From assembly GCA_024734555.1 (NCBI GenBank), contig JANPWX010000097.1:2093048-2157047 (forward strand): 64,000 nucleotides of DNA, written 5' to 3'. Positions 27,301-40,609 of the stretch are shown piece after piece (positions within the stretch are counted from its first letter, which is position 1; each line of letters begins with the position of its first letter). The stretch comes from Trochalopteron elliotii (taxonomy: Eukaryota > Chordata > Aves > Passeriformes > Leiothrichidae). Below the pieces are notes generated by a model. The model searched no databases. It was not told where the DNA came from and saw nothing but the letters and a program-made list of their open reading frames with translations. A program made the translations under genes and the position numbers.

Positions 27301-30300
27301 GTATTTTGCCTGAATATAGACTCTTCTCTGTTCCTCTCTGGGGAGAGCCCATGAACCTCCTGCAGCTCTTCCTGTGCAAGCAATGATGTCTTTTCTTCAG
27401 GAAACTCATTCTGATTTGAATTCAACTGAAATGTACATATAAACACTCTCTATTACAGAATTTAGGGAAAATCTCAGCTACTAGTCCTGAGAATTTGAGT
27501 AATATGTAGTGATGATACTTTCCTATTTCTCTCTTTAGATATGTGGTGAAGAAGACCAACTCAAAAAGCCACCATAATGAATAAGTAACTTAACTGAAAA
27601 TGTAACACGAGCTCTACTGTACCTTGGCCCAGAAGAACTATGGAGGGTCATCCATTGCCCTTCAGAAGAGAAAGAAACTGAGCCATAAAGCAAGTAGACT
27701 TTTTTCTGTGCATTGGACACTCAGGGATTGTTCAGAAACTCATCTGTGCCAGTGTATGAAAGAATTTCAGAGTAAAATGGCCTCAGCAGAGTCAATAGTG
27801 TCCTTTGTCCTGATAGGAGATTTGTTTGTTCTTTAACTGTCACATCCTTTGTGTAACTAACTGAAGGGAAAAGGTGCATTTTCTTTCCTCAGTGGGCTTT
27901 AGGGTAATAACTTCATGATATTTTAAAATGAGTCAAGCTTCTTTAAAGGACGATAGTGAACACTTCCTGTATTAAGGAAGAAAGAAGCAGGACAGAGTAT
28001 TTTCAAAATCCCAATTAATGCATCTATCCAGCTTTTACAAGTCCTTCTACAAGCCTTCTGCATGGAAAAAATAATTTAATTCTCCTTTCCTAATGGGTTT
28101 TCAATGGATTTAGCCTTGCCAGAGCAGACCGATGAGTATAAAAGAGAGTATCAATAAAATTCTCTGTGGGTAAAGCCTTGCTGAAATTGGCACAGCAATT
28201 AAATAGACAGTATATATATTTGCTTGTTGCCTTTTTGTGAAGGTATTTGCATGCTTCCAATTCTGTAGATAAATCACTTCTTCTGGACCTAGTTATGCCA
28301 TTAGCAGATGTTGGAGCCTTCAGCTGTTTGATACCACCCACCAGCTGGGACTTAACAGCCTTTAGAGCCCTGCCAAAGAAGTGGTGCATGTGAGCACTCC
28401 CTAATCCACTTCCAGTCAACCAGCCCTGCTAAAACAAATCGCCTTTTCCAACACTGAAATTAACCCGAATGACTGTGCATGAGAAGAATGGAGAATGGCT
28501 GTGTTTCTCACATGGAGTTCTCCATCACTGCAGTTGTGAGATTGGAAAAAGTCAGGAGGTGGGAGGAGACAGTTAAACTGCCTTTGCTGTCTGAAAACTG
28601 AACAGCCTAAAACAAAAGGTGAGAGAGAAGCGAGAGTGAGAAAAAGGACAGAAAAGAAACATGAGATGCACTGATGGGAAGAACAGTGATATATGAGCTT
28701 GAGGAGAAAGGATGGGGCTCTGGTCAGGCTATGCTTGAGGTAGCAGCAAGGAAACCACTCTGTTGGGTCTTTCTATGCTGGGGAGAAAGGACCTTGTGCA
28801 TCTTGAATGACCAAACAAGACTGTATTAAAACATTTGCTTGGCTCTGACTTGATTTTTCTCTTTAAGTCGAACAGGGCTCAAAAGCTGTCTGATCATGTC
28901 AACTGAAATGGATGATGGCAGCCACCTCCCTTCCTGGGGAAGCCGAAGGCACCTAACACTGTCACAGCAGTTTAATCCTTAACACCATGTGGTGTGTGCC
29001 ATGAACATGGACTGCAGCAAAGCTTCTCCATTTTATTTTATAGGTTTATTCCACAACAAAACCCACAAACGTGGGGAAGCATTGAAGGTACACCCTGCAG
29101 CACGAGAATAGATAAAAAGTTGGTTGAGAAGCTTTGAATTAGGAGTTTTGGTGGGTCATATTGCAGAGGCATAAGGCATAGCTCTTTTTGCCACCAGTCC
29201 CAAATGGAATCAGCTTCTGCCTTGTCTTCAACTGCCCCAGGTGACCTTTCCTGGCAGCTGAAACTGAGATACCAGAGTGTGAACTGGGGCAGCTGAGCTA
29301 CTGGGACAGTCCCAATCTGCTGCTCCAGCTGCAGCAACACCAAGTCCAGCAGAAGGCAGGGCAGATACCTGGGCATTGTCATACCTTGTACAGCCACACC
29401 TGAGGCTGCCAGTGTATTTAGGCAGTGGGATGATGTAAAGCTCCTTTTGACCAGCACTAGGGAACTTTGAATGGCTTTGTGAAAAGGCATGGAGAAGGAA
29501 GAGAGTTCTATATGCTTTTTAAAGCTGTTTTATTTTCTGTTATATACAGTTTTTTTCTGTAGTCTCTTTGGAGAGTAAGCATGGGTTAATCTCCTTTAAG
29601 ATCAGATTTATTACATAGTGTGATGTGATAGTCTCTGTAAAAATCCTTTCCTGTTCTGGGAGGGGAGGGATGAGCAAAAGGAGAATTAATTTTTGTGTGC
29701 CTTTGCACATTATATCTACGTTGTGATGTATTTGAAAATTCAGGACACCACTAGTGGAACGGACTATAGGTGGGATTTGCTTCTCTTCTGAAAAAAGGAG
29801 GTGTGACAGCACACAGAGATTTTAACCTGACAGTTTCATCTACAATACTAATTCCAATGAAAGTGTCACAGAGAGAGAGAGTTCTGCAATTCTTTGCTGC
29901 TGGAAACTGTACAGGTTTCCATTTCAGTAATATTTCCTTCTAAAAATAAGCTCCATTCATGCCAAGCATCTGTTTTAATTTGGTTCCTTTTTTGATGTCA
30001 AATAACTCAAGTTGGATGAAAATCACTGCAGAAAGGCTAATATTATTTAAAAGAACATGGTATAATTTTACATTTAAGAGATCTCCAAGGAGAACTTTTC
30101 CAAGCCTAATAGTTTCTGAGGGACTATTTGCTGTGCTATTAGTTTTGATTAGCTTCAGAAATTCATTCCCTCCATCCACGCTTAAATCTTTCAGGAAAAT
30201 AGTGAAAAATGACTATTAGAAGAAACAGGCCTAATTAGTACTATTTTTCTAAAATAAGGACTGCCCATCTGATCAAGCTGCGCAGGAGAGATGTTAAACA

Positions 30301-31391
30301 TTTCTGCACACAGAGCATGCCCACTTGCTGACACTGTTTGCTGACTTAGCACTCCTAAGCTGTCAGCTGGAACCGTTAATTAACTGCTCTTGTTAATTAG
30401 CACTTATATGGTAGCACACATTTTCTAAGCAGAGCAGAAAGATTAACAAATTTATTTCCACAGCACCTGTGAAACAGACAAGCTCATTTTAGGGAGAAGT
30501 CTTCAGTTTTGGAAGCAGAATAGTTTGGGGGGAAAGGCTCTGCATTGTGTTTCAGTCTGTTCTGCTCAGCACACATCCTTGACTGGTGAGTTTTCAGTCC
30601 GTAAAATACTGCAATGCTGCTCTCACCTTCTACAAAGAGCTTCAGGAATGGAAACCAGTGTATCATATTCAGAACTTATAAAAGGGAAAAAAATATTACA
30701 TCAGTATGGAAGATGTATTCTTATATTTACAAGAAACATGGTTTGAATGGCCCCAAAAGAGAAACAGGCACGAAGGACCAAATTCTGTCCAAAATACTTT
30801 AGGTATTTGGCAAGCAAGTTAGCGAAGAGAAACATGATATTATTAAGCTGTAGAAAAACTGCTGCCTGATCCTATGTCTCAGAAAAGATCTAGTTACCAA
30901 AGAGAAATACCATATTTTCACATTCTTCAGAGGTTCAGCTATGCCAAGGGAAGAGACTCTGAGAGCTTTGTGATGAAATGGGAAGTAGGCTGCAGGGATC
31001 CTTAAACCAGAGATGTACAACCACTACACATTTAAGATTTGCTTCAAATATGAGATTAAGGGGTGGCCTGCACACATTTCTGTATTTCTACCTGCCCTCT
31101 CTTATTTGTTAAGATTATTTTGTTAAGAATTTAAGCAATGCTTTGACCCCATTTACCCCAAAAGTTAGCAATGGCTCTTGCTGCTAGAAAAAAGCGAGCT
31201 AGAAATGTAGAAAAGCTCAAGCCACTCCTGCCTCTCTGCTCTGCCTTCTCCCTCGTCCTTCCAGCAGAGCCCAGCACTTTGTACTGGCCTAGCCTTTCTG
31301 AAGCTGTAGCTGCAGGGCTCTGCCTATTCAAGCAGTGTCTCCTTGAGAACTGACTTGTTTCTATGGGGAGACTATCTGGCAGAATGCAGAG

Positions 31392-31447
31392 AATCACAGA
31401 ATATGCCGTGCTGGAAGGGACCCATCAGGACCATTGAGTCCAACTCT
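31392..31447 (-). mobile_element. Short CR1 LINE remnant
   Basis: The plus strand has AATCACAGAATATGCCG followed by GGAAGGGACCCATCAGGACC and TTGAGTCCAACTC, matching the terminal 50-60 bases of a CR1 subfamily in reverse complement. Confidence 0.75.
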
Positions 31448-34400
31448 TATCTGAACACATGGAAAACAATTGAGAAGTGAGATCCATTGAAGTTTTACAG
31501 GTATTCTGGAAAACCCAAATCTTGACAAATGAGGACACCATATAAAATATGCTATGTTGCCTCCTGTTATAGTGAGTGTACAGAATGACCCTGGTCCAGG
31601 ATAGAAGTCAGGCCCTTTGATTAAGTTTTTGAAATGAGAAAACCAAGAAAGCCTTCAAAAATACTTTCACAGATCAGATGTAAGATCCTCATAGACAACA
31701 ATAATCTATCACCCTTTGCTGCTTCATCCATTTTACTGCAAATCATTTTCTCTTTCCATCACATCTAGAGGATACTTTCCATGCTGTTTGCAATCACTCT
31801 TAGTATGATAACTAGCCCTTATTAGGCCTATTAATGCTGGTTTCTTTCCAGAGCACTCTAGAAAACAGCCCTCCCTATGCCAATTCAAAGAAAGACAGAT
31901 TTGTGCTTAAATCTGCTCTAAAGCCTGTATCTCCTAAATGGCACCTTACAGGCTACCAAATTTGGTGCCTCACTGCCAAAAAGCTTGATTATGCTTCAGA
32001 CACTCAAACCTGTCTTGTACCTAAGTGTCTGGGCCATGTTACTTCCTGATGCCCAGCTTTATAAACCAAATTTCATGGGAAAACCTGGTACATGTTCTCT
32101 GTAGTTTATAAAGGTAAGAAGGGCTCTTGTACCTCTGACCCTGCATTTTCTAAGGCTACATTTCCACTAATATGACAAACGCAACTGCTTGGTATGTGAA
32201 GGGGAAGACATCTCGGTCATTTCCTTGAAGAGTTTGCTTTACCAACTGCTCTCACAATCAGACTTTTTTCCCCTGAAACTCCCTTTTTTAGCTTCCAGAC
32301 GTTCTGTCTTCCCTTGCTGTCTTTAGCAGCCAAATGGTTGTCATCCATCATTTATATCACCTTAGAGATATTTATAGATTTTGATCGCATCTCACCGAGC
32401 TCTCATCTGTCTTACATCACACATTATTTGTCGCTCTCATTAGAGCCTGCCTTGCAATTCTTGCATATTTTCTGCTATAGATTTTCTCTATTTTACCTAT
32501 ATTCTATCTTAAACCACGCATGTCAAAAGAACACATGATTTCACACGGTTTAGTATTCCTACTCAGGTATTAGAAGAAAAACACATTTATATGCAAGCAA
32601 GTTAATAAGATAGAAATCTATAGGTCTGCATATGAATTTTATTAATAAAACTGTAACTACACTAGCAACATATTTATGAAATGCTTGTCTGATGCTGGTA
32701 TTCAAATATTTGTATTTCCATCCTATGAATTATTTGAGAACATTGAATAGCTGCATTACATATTCAGGGAAGGAAAGCAAATAGGAATGAAAAATTTTGG
32801 CAAGACTGCAGTCAGAGACAGTTTCTCAATAAAATATTAGAAAGTATCTTTCAGTATCATTAGTATGATCTTGCAGAGGCAAAAGATGTGCTCTTCATGG
32901 ATAATTTGATAAGCCATCTTGGGGAACAGCAAGGACAGTTAGAGGCTTCTGGAAGCACAGCTGGCACTCTTATTTCCATTCACTTGGCTAACAGGTGTTA
33001 TAATGAGGTCCTTTTGCATGACATTATATTCTTCCTGGTGCCATTTTTCCCCCAGGTGTAAGGTGTGATAGAGGCCTACTCTCACCCATACAAACCTGAC
33101 TGTGACAGCCACCCAGCAAAGTTAAGGGGCGTTTGCATTACTGGGGACTGAACAAGAAATGGGAACTGAGACAGGACCTCAGCATCTGATCCATGCCCAT
33201 TCAGCCCATCCTCACTCTGGCAAAGTCTTGATAGTGCTCTGCTCCAGCAGCAGGTAACTTCTGCTAAATTTAAAAGCTAAATTTAAAAGGGATGCATTAC
33301 CAGTGGCTCTGACCTGGAGATTGGTGCACATACCCTGGGGCCTGACCTCTGCACCATGTTCTGGTGTGGGCAGAGGGGGGAAAGGTTGAACAAACAGTGG
33401 ATGAGTACCTGCTGGTTTCACAAGCTGGCAGACTCAGGGCCAAGAGATCTGAGGTCATCTAGCAAACTTTCCGTTGACCTTCCTATTTAAATACTGATAT
33501 ATTTACCCATTTTCCACCAGACACTAAATACCTCCCAAACAGACAAAAATAGATACAAAGCCTTCCCTGAAATTTCCACTGCCTATTTCACTTTAGTGAT
33601 TTTTTATGGTTAAGGAGAGACAATTTTAAGCAAATCTCTCTAGATCTACAGGCACCTTAACTTTCAAGGCGATTTAATGATGTTTGGACTGATTATTTAA
33701 TTTCTTTTTTTCTTGGGTTTTTTCTTCTTTTTTTTTTTAAATTTCACTAAGATTCCTATTTTCTTTACTGCATTCAGCACTAAACTGCTGACCTAACTAT
33801 TGTGTAACCTCCTGCCTTCAGATCAGTGTGCAATTTTATCTACTTACACCAACCACCTAGAAACAACCAAACTAAGACCGTGAATATCAATGGAAGAGGA
33901 AAATGAAGTTTAAGGAAATGATGAAAAACTCTGGAATTTAAATGTGTTTTGGTGACTGTGTGACTCACTGTTATTAGCAAATAAATAGACATACACAACC
34001 ATTTTGATTACACAGGCCTGCTAACACTAGCTCTCATGAGTTACTGATTTCCATTTATTGATAGCATGCTGACATCACTTCTCTGCTGGTATTGAGTTTT
34101 TGTAGCTAATTAAAATTATTAATTATAATAATACACATGGTAAATAGATGTGCTTTCAGTGCTTTGCAGTTGCCAGAATTACACATGAGCTGTAGGATCC
34201 ACTCAGACTCTGGCATGAACTAACTTGTATCCCAGTGGCAGACATAGACTGCAAACTTTGGCTTTGCTCACAACTGTGGAACATCTGGAGCCAAACAGTT
34301 GTTTAGTACATTACAGAGACAGGAAAAAGTCATGAAATTCACATGTGTTTCAAGATCCAAATTCCACTGTAATATTGGCATCTCCAACATTGGACTTATC

Positions 34401-37400
34401 AGTTGGGACTATCTCTACTGTATTTTTCTTCTTCAAACGAGGGAAAATGTATATCCTGTGTTTAGGATATGCCACTTTTTTTTTTTTTTCCTCCCCTCTA
34501 ACAGCATGGAGGGACTAAAACCCCACAAGATTGGATTTAACCAGCTGGATATTCCTTTGCTGTGGAGAAAAAGGCAGTTGACATCAAGGTGTAGAATCTG
34601 GCATCTAAACCAGCTACTGCTGCAATATTGGAGGCAGTATTGGGGGTAGAACTGGCCCAGCAGTAGAAATTTCTACTTGGCTGTTATCCACCAGTAATCT
34701 CTCCTGGGGGTCAGGAGTCAATCTGAATAGATAAACCTTTAGAAACAGGGAGATGTAATTAAGTAATTTTCTAACTTACTTAATCTGGCATCAGTAAGAA
34801 GCACATCCAAAAATCCAGCTTGAAAGCATCACTAGTGCTCCAAGCTTGAAAGCTGTGCAGTAGTTTTAAGAAAAGAAAAACATTTGGAATATGCTAATTG
34901 CATCACATCTCTGGAAGGTTTTGAAAAATCTGATTTACCAAGAACTCTGCTTAATCTGTTTAGGCTTCCATTGCAAACTTTCTTCCACCCACAGAAACCC
35001 CTACCATCTCCTCTAGCATAATTATTTTACTTACTTAACTTATTTTCTATAGATACTGATGTGACTTAATACTTTGATCTGATTTTCCTTTGCTTCTGAC
35101 CTCACCGTTACATTTATACCCATGTGAAGTTTGTAACTATCACTGACAATGCCAGTTCTCTTTGCTATTAAAAATCATTAGGCCTCCTGTAGTCAAGATG
35201 ATCAATATTATAGCAGAAGAATCTGAAATGCAGTAGAGGCCTATCAGAGGAGAAACACACTTTTTTTTGCCATCTCTCTTCTTTCTACCAGAGTATTACA
35301 AAGCATCCACCTCAGAATATTCTGTGATTCAGAAGAATGAACAAATCCTTACTTGTATTTCAGAGCTTTTTACCTTTTTTCAGTTGGGAATGAGATGGAA
35401 AGAAAGTTAAGAGTAAAAACTTTAAAAGCTCCTTAGAGTATGTACGTGCAAGTAGAATATGACACATGGACTTGCTAAACCAATATCTCTACCTGCACTG
35501 ACCTAGATAGGTGGTTACTAGTCTCAGAGTAGATTCAATTTGCAGGAAATCTGATTGTCTACAGGGTTTTCTCTTCCAGGGTAGTGAAAAGCTCTCAGAA
35601 CTGGAGGTATGTCTGAATTCTGAAATACTGTGCTCAGGAGCCTGAGGGCATGTCTAAAATAGCTTTAAAGTTTATTATTAGCATTTCATTTTTACAGATG
35701 ACATGGAAGAAGAGGGAATAGGTCGTAAGAAAATTCTCTTCTTCAGCAGGCTCCATGATTGGATTTACAGAGGCAGTACAGCTGCCTGCAGGTGCAGAGA
35801 GGTGTCTGGGGGAAATTCCAAAAGCTCCTCAGTGAGAAATGTGCCTAATCTCAGTGAGCTCTGAAAAGAGTGAAATTCCAGATCTGTTCAAATGCTTTTA
35901 CAACACCAGCAGAGAACTTCTTTGCACTACTAGACATCTAATTACCTCTACAAGATGCCCCCCAATTGGTAGCAGATGGCCAGCAAAAGAAAAAGGGATG
36001 AAGTGTTTTGCATTTTAATAAATATATTCTGCTTCTGGGCTAGGAAAAGTTTTGCTTTTCTGGCTGTAGCTCTGACTCAAGTTACTCTGGCCAGGCAATC
36101 TCCTGTCTCAGTAAGACACCACACAACAAGAGTAAACAAGGTGAGTGGCAGACTCCATGGAAGGGTTATTTACACAGTGGCAGGGTGAGTGTCTTCCCAG
36201 CGATGCCACCACGTAATTTCCTTCACTCCTTCCCCATCACCAGCCTCCCCTGAGGGAGACAGGATGATGCTCTCTGACGTGTTGGCAGCTCCTCTGAAAG
36301 AGGGAGCTTTTAATGAGGTGGTGCAAGGCAAATGGGGCTGCTGCCTATCACACAAACCATCACTGCAGAATACTTTTTCCTGTGAATGTTATGTGCTAGA
36401 GAACACTGAGAAAATTATACTTACTAACAGAAATGAAAAGAGCCTAATTACAGTGATTTTTTATAAAGAGAGTTAAAGGATGCATGTCAAAAGGGACTGA
36501 TATATAATTATGATAATATCACTTGCAACTCCTGTGCTATCTAATTACTTGAAATTGGTGGCATTGTGCAATTTTTTTGAAAAGCGAGCTACTCTGACAA
36601 CAAAATTATATAATCTTATTATGAAATTACAATAAAATTGAAAGAAAAGTAGAATTGATATATTGGTGGGAGTAATAACCAAAGAGACAGCACTAAATGT
36701 GCTGGAAAGACAGAACAAACAGAAACCCACCAACTGTCTCCAGCCCCAAATCTGTGCTACACATTTGACTCACACTGTGTCAAACTGAGATGCTGCACAT
36801 GTTGCCTACACTGGCAGTCAAAATCAAGACATATTTACATGACAAGAAAGGAGTTGTAAGAAGTGAAGGAAGAAAGGAGTAAAAAGAAGAAATATTAAAA
36901 AAATGGGAAAGAGCATAAACCTAGCAATCACTGAGCTGAACTCTTCTGGAGCTTTGAGTGTCTCCATGCCTTGGCTCTGTTCTGGATCCTCTGAAGTACC
37001 CCAAACACCCAGCCTGCTGAGCATGCTGGACCGTGTAAGGTTTGGGCACTCAGACCTCTTCAAGGGATGAGATTTATCTGGTTTGGTTTCACACTGACTG
37101 TATCACATCGATAAATCTGTCCCCAGTATTTGATATAAATGAAATATTGAAGTTATTACTTAAATTTAGTATACATTTTGTTCATTATGGATGTGTTTAA
37201 ATTATACAGAACCCACACCTACTATAACATAATGCCATCTGTTGACAAATGACCTGAGCACTGAAAAGTTCTGATTTTTTTCATTAATTAGAAATGAAAA
37301 TAGTAGCACATTCTTATGCAAGCCCACAGATTTGCTGGTAAGTCCATGCTCCTAATTATGGTGTAGCCTAGGAAAATCCACCACTGTTTGAAAAGTGACA

Positions 37401-38723
37401 TCAACAGATTGTAGGTTAATAGTGGTTTCCAGATTTTTGTGGCCATCATGAAGAAACATGAAAAGTTTAATGGATTTTCACAGCTATTGCATTGCCATCA
37501 GTCTAGTAGTGGAAAGTAAGACTGAATAAAATGTTTAATATTATTCTATTGACTATCTGGAGGTCATTTATCTCAAGAACTGCAGTTTGGATCACTTCCC
37601 TAAGCTCTCATCATCTCATTTAATAGCAAAGACAATCTCATTTATTAGAAATATTTACATCTCTTTTCCAAAATTTTAAAACAGCAAAAGCAGAGTGTCA
37701 GTTGGCTAGATCCCCTCATTTACTGCAAGTTTGGTAAATGTATGTTCTCTATGTACTGCAATCTGTTCCCATGAGATGTTACGGAGTGAAAGGATCTGAC
37801 CTAACTTCCCCTGTCTTTTCAAATTCCATGTTATAATCTAATCTTGTCCCTTTTTGGTACAAGAACAAAACCACGACATACTTCTCTCACATATGAGTGT
37901 TTTCACTGCTAAACTTTTCCTTAAAGAAAAGTGCACATTTGAAACTCTTGTGAGCTGTTATCTCACGACCACTGCTCTGTACTGCCCCTTGAAATGGCTG
38001 CATGCTGTTTATTCAACAGCACTGAATAGAGATGATGACAGTTCTCTGAGCATGGCCTTCCAAAGTAGTTCTCCTGAGGTTTTTCCCTCATCTTAGCAGC
38101 TCCCCTGCCCTCTGTGGCTGAGGTGACTCTGTTTTATGCACTGTTGCTTGACCAAGTCTGATGTTCACTGGCTTGTCTTTAATGCCCAACTAAATCAGTA
38201 TTTTAAATCTCCACTGAAGATTGGCTTTTGCTCATTTTGGCAGCATTCAGTTTTGAATGTGAAGAAGACAAAGGGAAATCTGAGTTTTTCTATGTGATCA
38301 TGGTTCTCACTGAAAAATCTGATTACAAGTAAGTCAGATCTAAACAAGTTGAGAAAGAAGAATAAATCATGTTTCAACTTTGCAATAATTTTATATGTCA
38401 TTTTTTAAAATTATAATGATTCAGTGTAGGATATGTTAAAAGTTTTATTCAGCTTGCAAGGAGCATGGTTGAAGTGTTTAACAGGATTTCCATGCAAGAC
38501 AGCAAAGGTTTTTTCCACTGAGGAATTCTATGTGGTTGGACTGAAGTGTGAAAAAATATGAAAGCCTTATCATGAAACCTGCCATCTTACAAAACAGAAA
38601 AATTCCCAAGTAACACCCAGCAAGGAGAAATAAGCCAACAAAAAAGTCCAGTGACCACACTGCCGCCCAGGCTGGCAGAGCAGTCTCAGCTGCATATCTG
38701 GCATTTACCAGAGGCTTTCTTAC

Positions 38724-38849
38724 CTTCACTGCAAACTCAGTTTCTGTAGCTTTATGAACACACCTCTTGCACACTGAATAGGAGCCAATTCCTATGTCCT
38801 CCTTGATCTCGTATCCATCAGTAAAATGAATGTTGTTCCCATGTAACTG
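38724..38849 (-). CDS. RPS6KA2: RPS6KA2 exon 14: C-terminal kinase glycine loop and catalytic lysine
   Basis: A 126-bp, 42-codon exon (human 403-444) starting the C-terminal CaMK-like kinase domain. After [18 protein letters not shown] comes the ATP-binding loop GIGSYSVC (422-429). Ile423 replaces the human Val. Cys429 corresponds to the cysteine that covalent RSK inhibitors exploit in the family. The exon ends at FAVK, whose Lys444 is the ATP-anchoring lysine, exactly at the donor GTAAGA (38718-38723). The acceptor CCCTGCAG lies just above 38849. Confidence 0.96.
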
Positions 38850-40478
38850 CTGCAGGGAAAGTCAAAAGAAACAAGGTAATCAGGACATGGGTATGTAAAA
38901 GCAAGGACTAGACTCCTCTTGCAGGGGGTGTTTGATCTCCTCCCCTTCACAAAGCTCTCTTGTCCTTAGCAGCTTTTCTAATCCAGTTAAAAAGTTCTAA
39001 AGCTCTTTACTTAAACAAGTAAATGTGTCTCTTCCCTTTCTACCTTTTCGCAGCCTGTTAAATGGAATTGTCTATGTAGAAGTAGTGGCAAAACCGCTGT
39101 GATATTCTAAACTAGTTTTGGAATGCAGAAAATCACCATATATTAGAAATTCATAGGAAACTGTGGGCTCAAATCTCCTGACAAATCCACATATCTTGAC
39201 AATATAAACTGATTTCTAATTACTGAGGGGAAGATAGCATATAAAATACTAATAGCTTCGCAGTGTTCAAGAGAGATATTCCATATATGAGTGCCTCCAG
39301 ATACTGGACGTCTTGTCTAGAATGTGTTTATCTTCTGTTTCTTTGTGAGAGAGAAGTTAATATTTTAAGCCATTAATTCATGTGCTCTTTGGAAAATGTC
39401 TAGGCAGGTAGACTGGTTCAATGGTGAACTCCAAATCTGAGGCTTTGCTGCAAATTCCATCCCAGGACTCAAGAAACAACCAGCACCTCTAAAAATCCTC
39501 CAGAATCCTCTGTCTAAAAATGTAGCCTTGCTAGCAAAGTCCACACAGAACCTGCTAAATTTTAAGACATGCATATGTCAATATTCAATACATTTTTGCA
39601 AAGTAAATCACAGGAATATATATAACATTTGTAGCATGTAATTGCTTGGGTAACATTTAACTTACTGTGGCATAAAAGCATCTTTAAGAGTATGACATTT
39701 TCCACCATAAATAATTAAAATAGAGATGAAAACCTAGGAAAACCACAGGCAGGGTCTCCCCCCTTGAGGCACATATACCTGTAGCTGTGGGTAGGAAAGG
39801 GAGCTTTTTTCTAGTGAGAAAATTGGCTGCATCTTTAAGCAGCCCAGTTCTTTCTCTCTGTTCATTTCTTTGATGTATCTAACCTTTTGTAGCAATTTAT
39901 TTCTGGTTTAAAGTACAACTGGATAGATTTTTTTTAATGGGAATTGCAGCAAAGAGCCAAGTGTCAGTTCCCCCATCAAGCATCCTGGTTTAGGTGAGTA
40001 CACCCAGGTTCTTGTGCAATAGGAGCAGGAGTATGGTGGCCTCTTACATCTGGGAACCTGGGCTCTGTGTCTCTGGGAGCCTATAGCAATAGTTCATCAA
40101 AGTTCATCAAACCCCTTTGCCAGCACAGACTGTATCATATAATGTAAGACAAAAGTGTTGAGAATGAAATGCATTCAGTGAAAAAACAATATTTCATTAC
40201 CCACCCTGCATGCACAACTGGAATCCTGTTTCAGGTATTGAGGAGTACTTTTCACTTCAGTTGTGACAAAGTGCAGTTCCTATTTCCTTTGCAAAGGTGG
40301 TGAGGAACGTTTTATGCATAAAAGCCTTTGCAAAAAAATTCTCTTTTTCCAACACCTACATGTAAAACACCTCCTTCCTACACTAGGTAGCTGTGAAATA
40401 CCAGTGAGAACATTAGGCAGTTTAAACACACACACTCATATCTGCACATCAGATGTGAAATGTAACCAGCATCAGTAC
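38850..40478 (-). other. RPS6KA2: RPS6KA2 intron 13
   Basis: A 1.6-kb intron with GTACTG donor and CTGCAG acceptor. No repeat or RNA gene recognised. Confidence 0.95.
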
Positions 40479-40609
40479 CTGCACAATTGGGTGAACAGTG
40501 ATTTTGTGCATCTCTTGCTGTGCAGGCTCCTGCACCAAGTTGGAGGCAACAAAGCTGAACCCTCTGAAAAGATGATGAGCATTGGCACTTGGAGGAACAC
40601 CTGGGGAAT
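40479..40609 (-). CDS. RPS6KA2: RPS6KA2 exon 13: linker with turn and hydrophobic motifs
   Basis: A 131-bp exon encoding the end of Asp359, then [40 protein letters not shown] and IVQ (human 360-402). It carries two activating phosphosites of the family: Ser360 in the TPTDSPG turn motif, and Ser377 in the FRGFSFV hydrophobic motif. Ser377 is the site the C-terminal kinase phosphorylates to recruit PDK1. The stretch after the hydrophobic motif has several conservative changes from human ([18 protein letters not shown]), as expected for a linker. The acceptor CTGCAG is at 40610-40615 and the donor GTACTG begins at 40478. The exon ends on a codon boundary. Confidence 0.95.

Noticed and set aside
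29038..29490. 150-codon minus-strand ORF in intron 14
   Set aside because: No recognisable domain, no flanking splice structure matching a gene model, and not in the RPS6KA2 frame.
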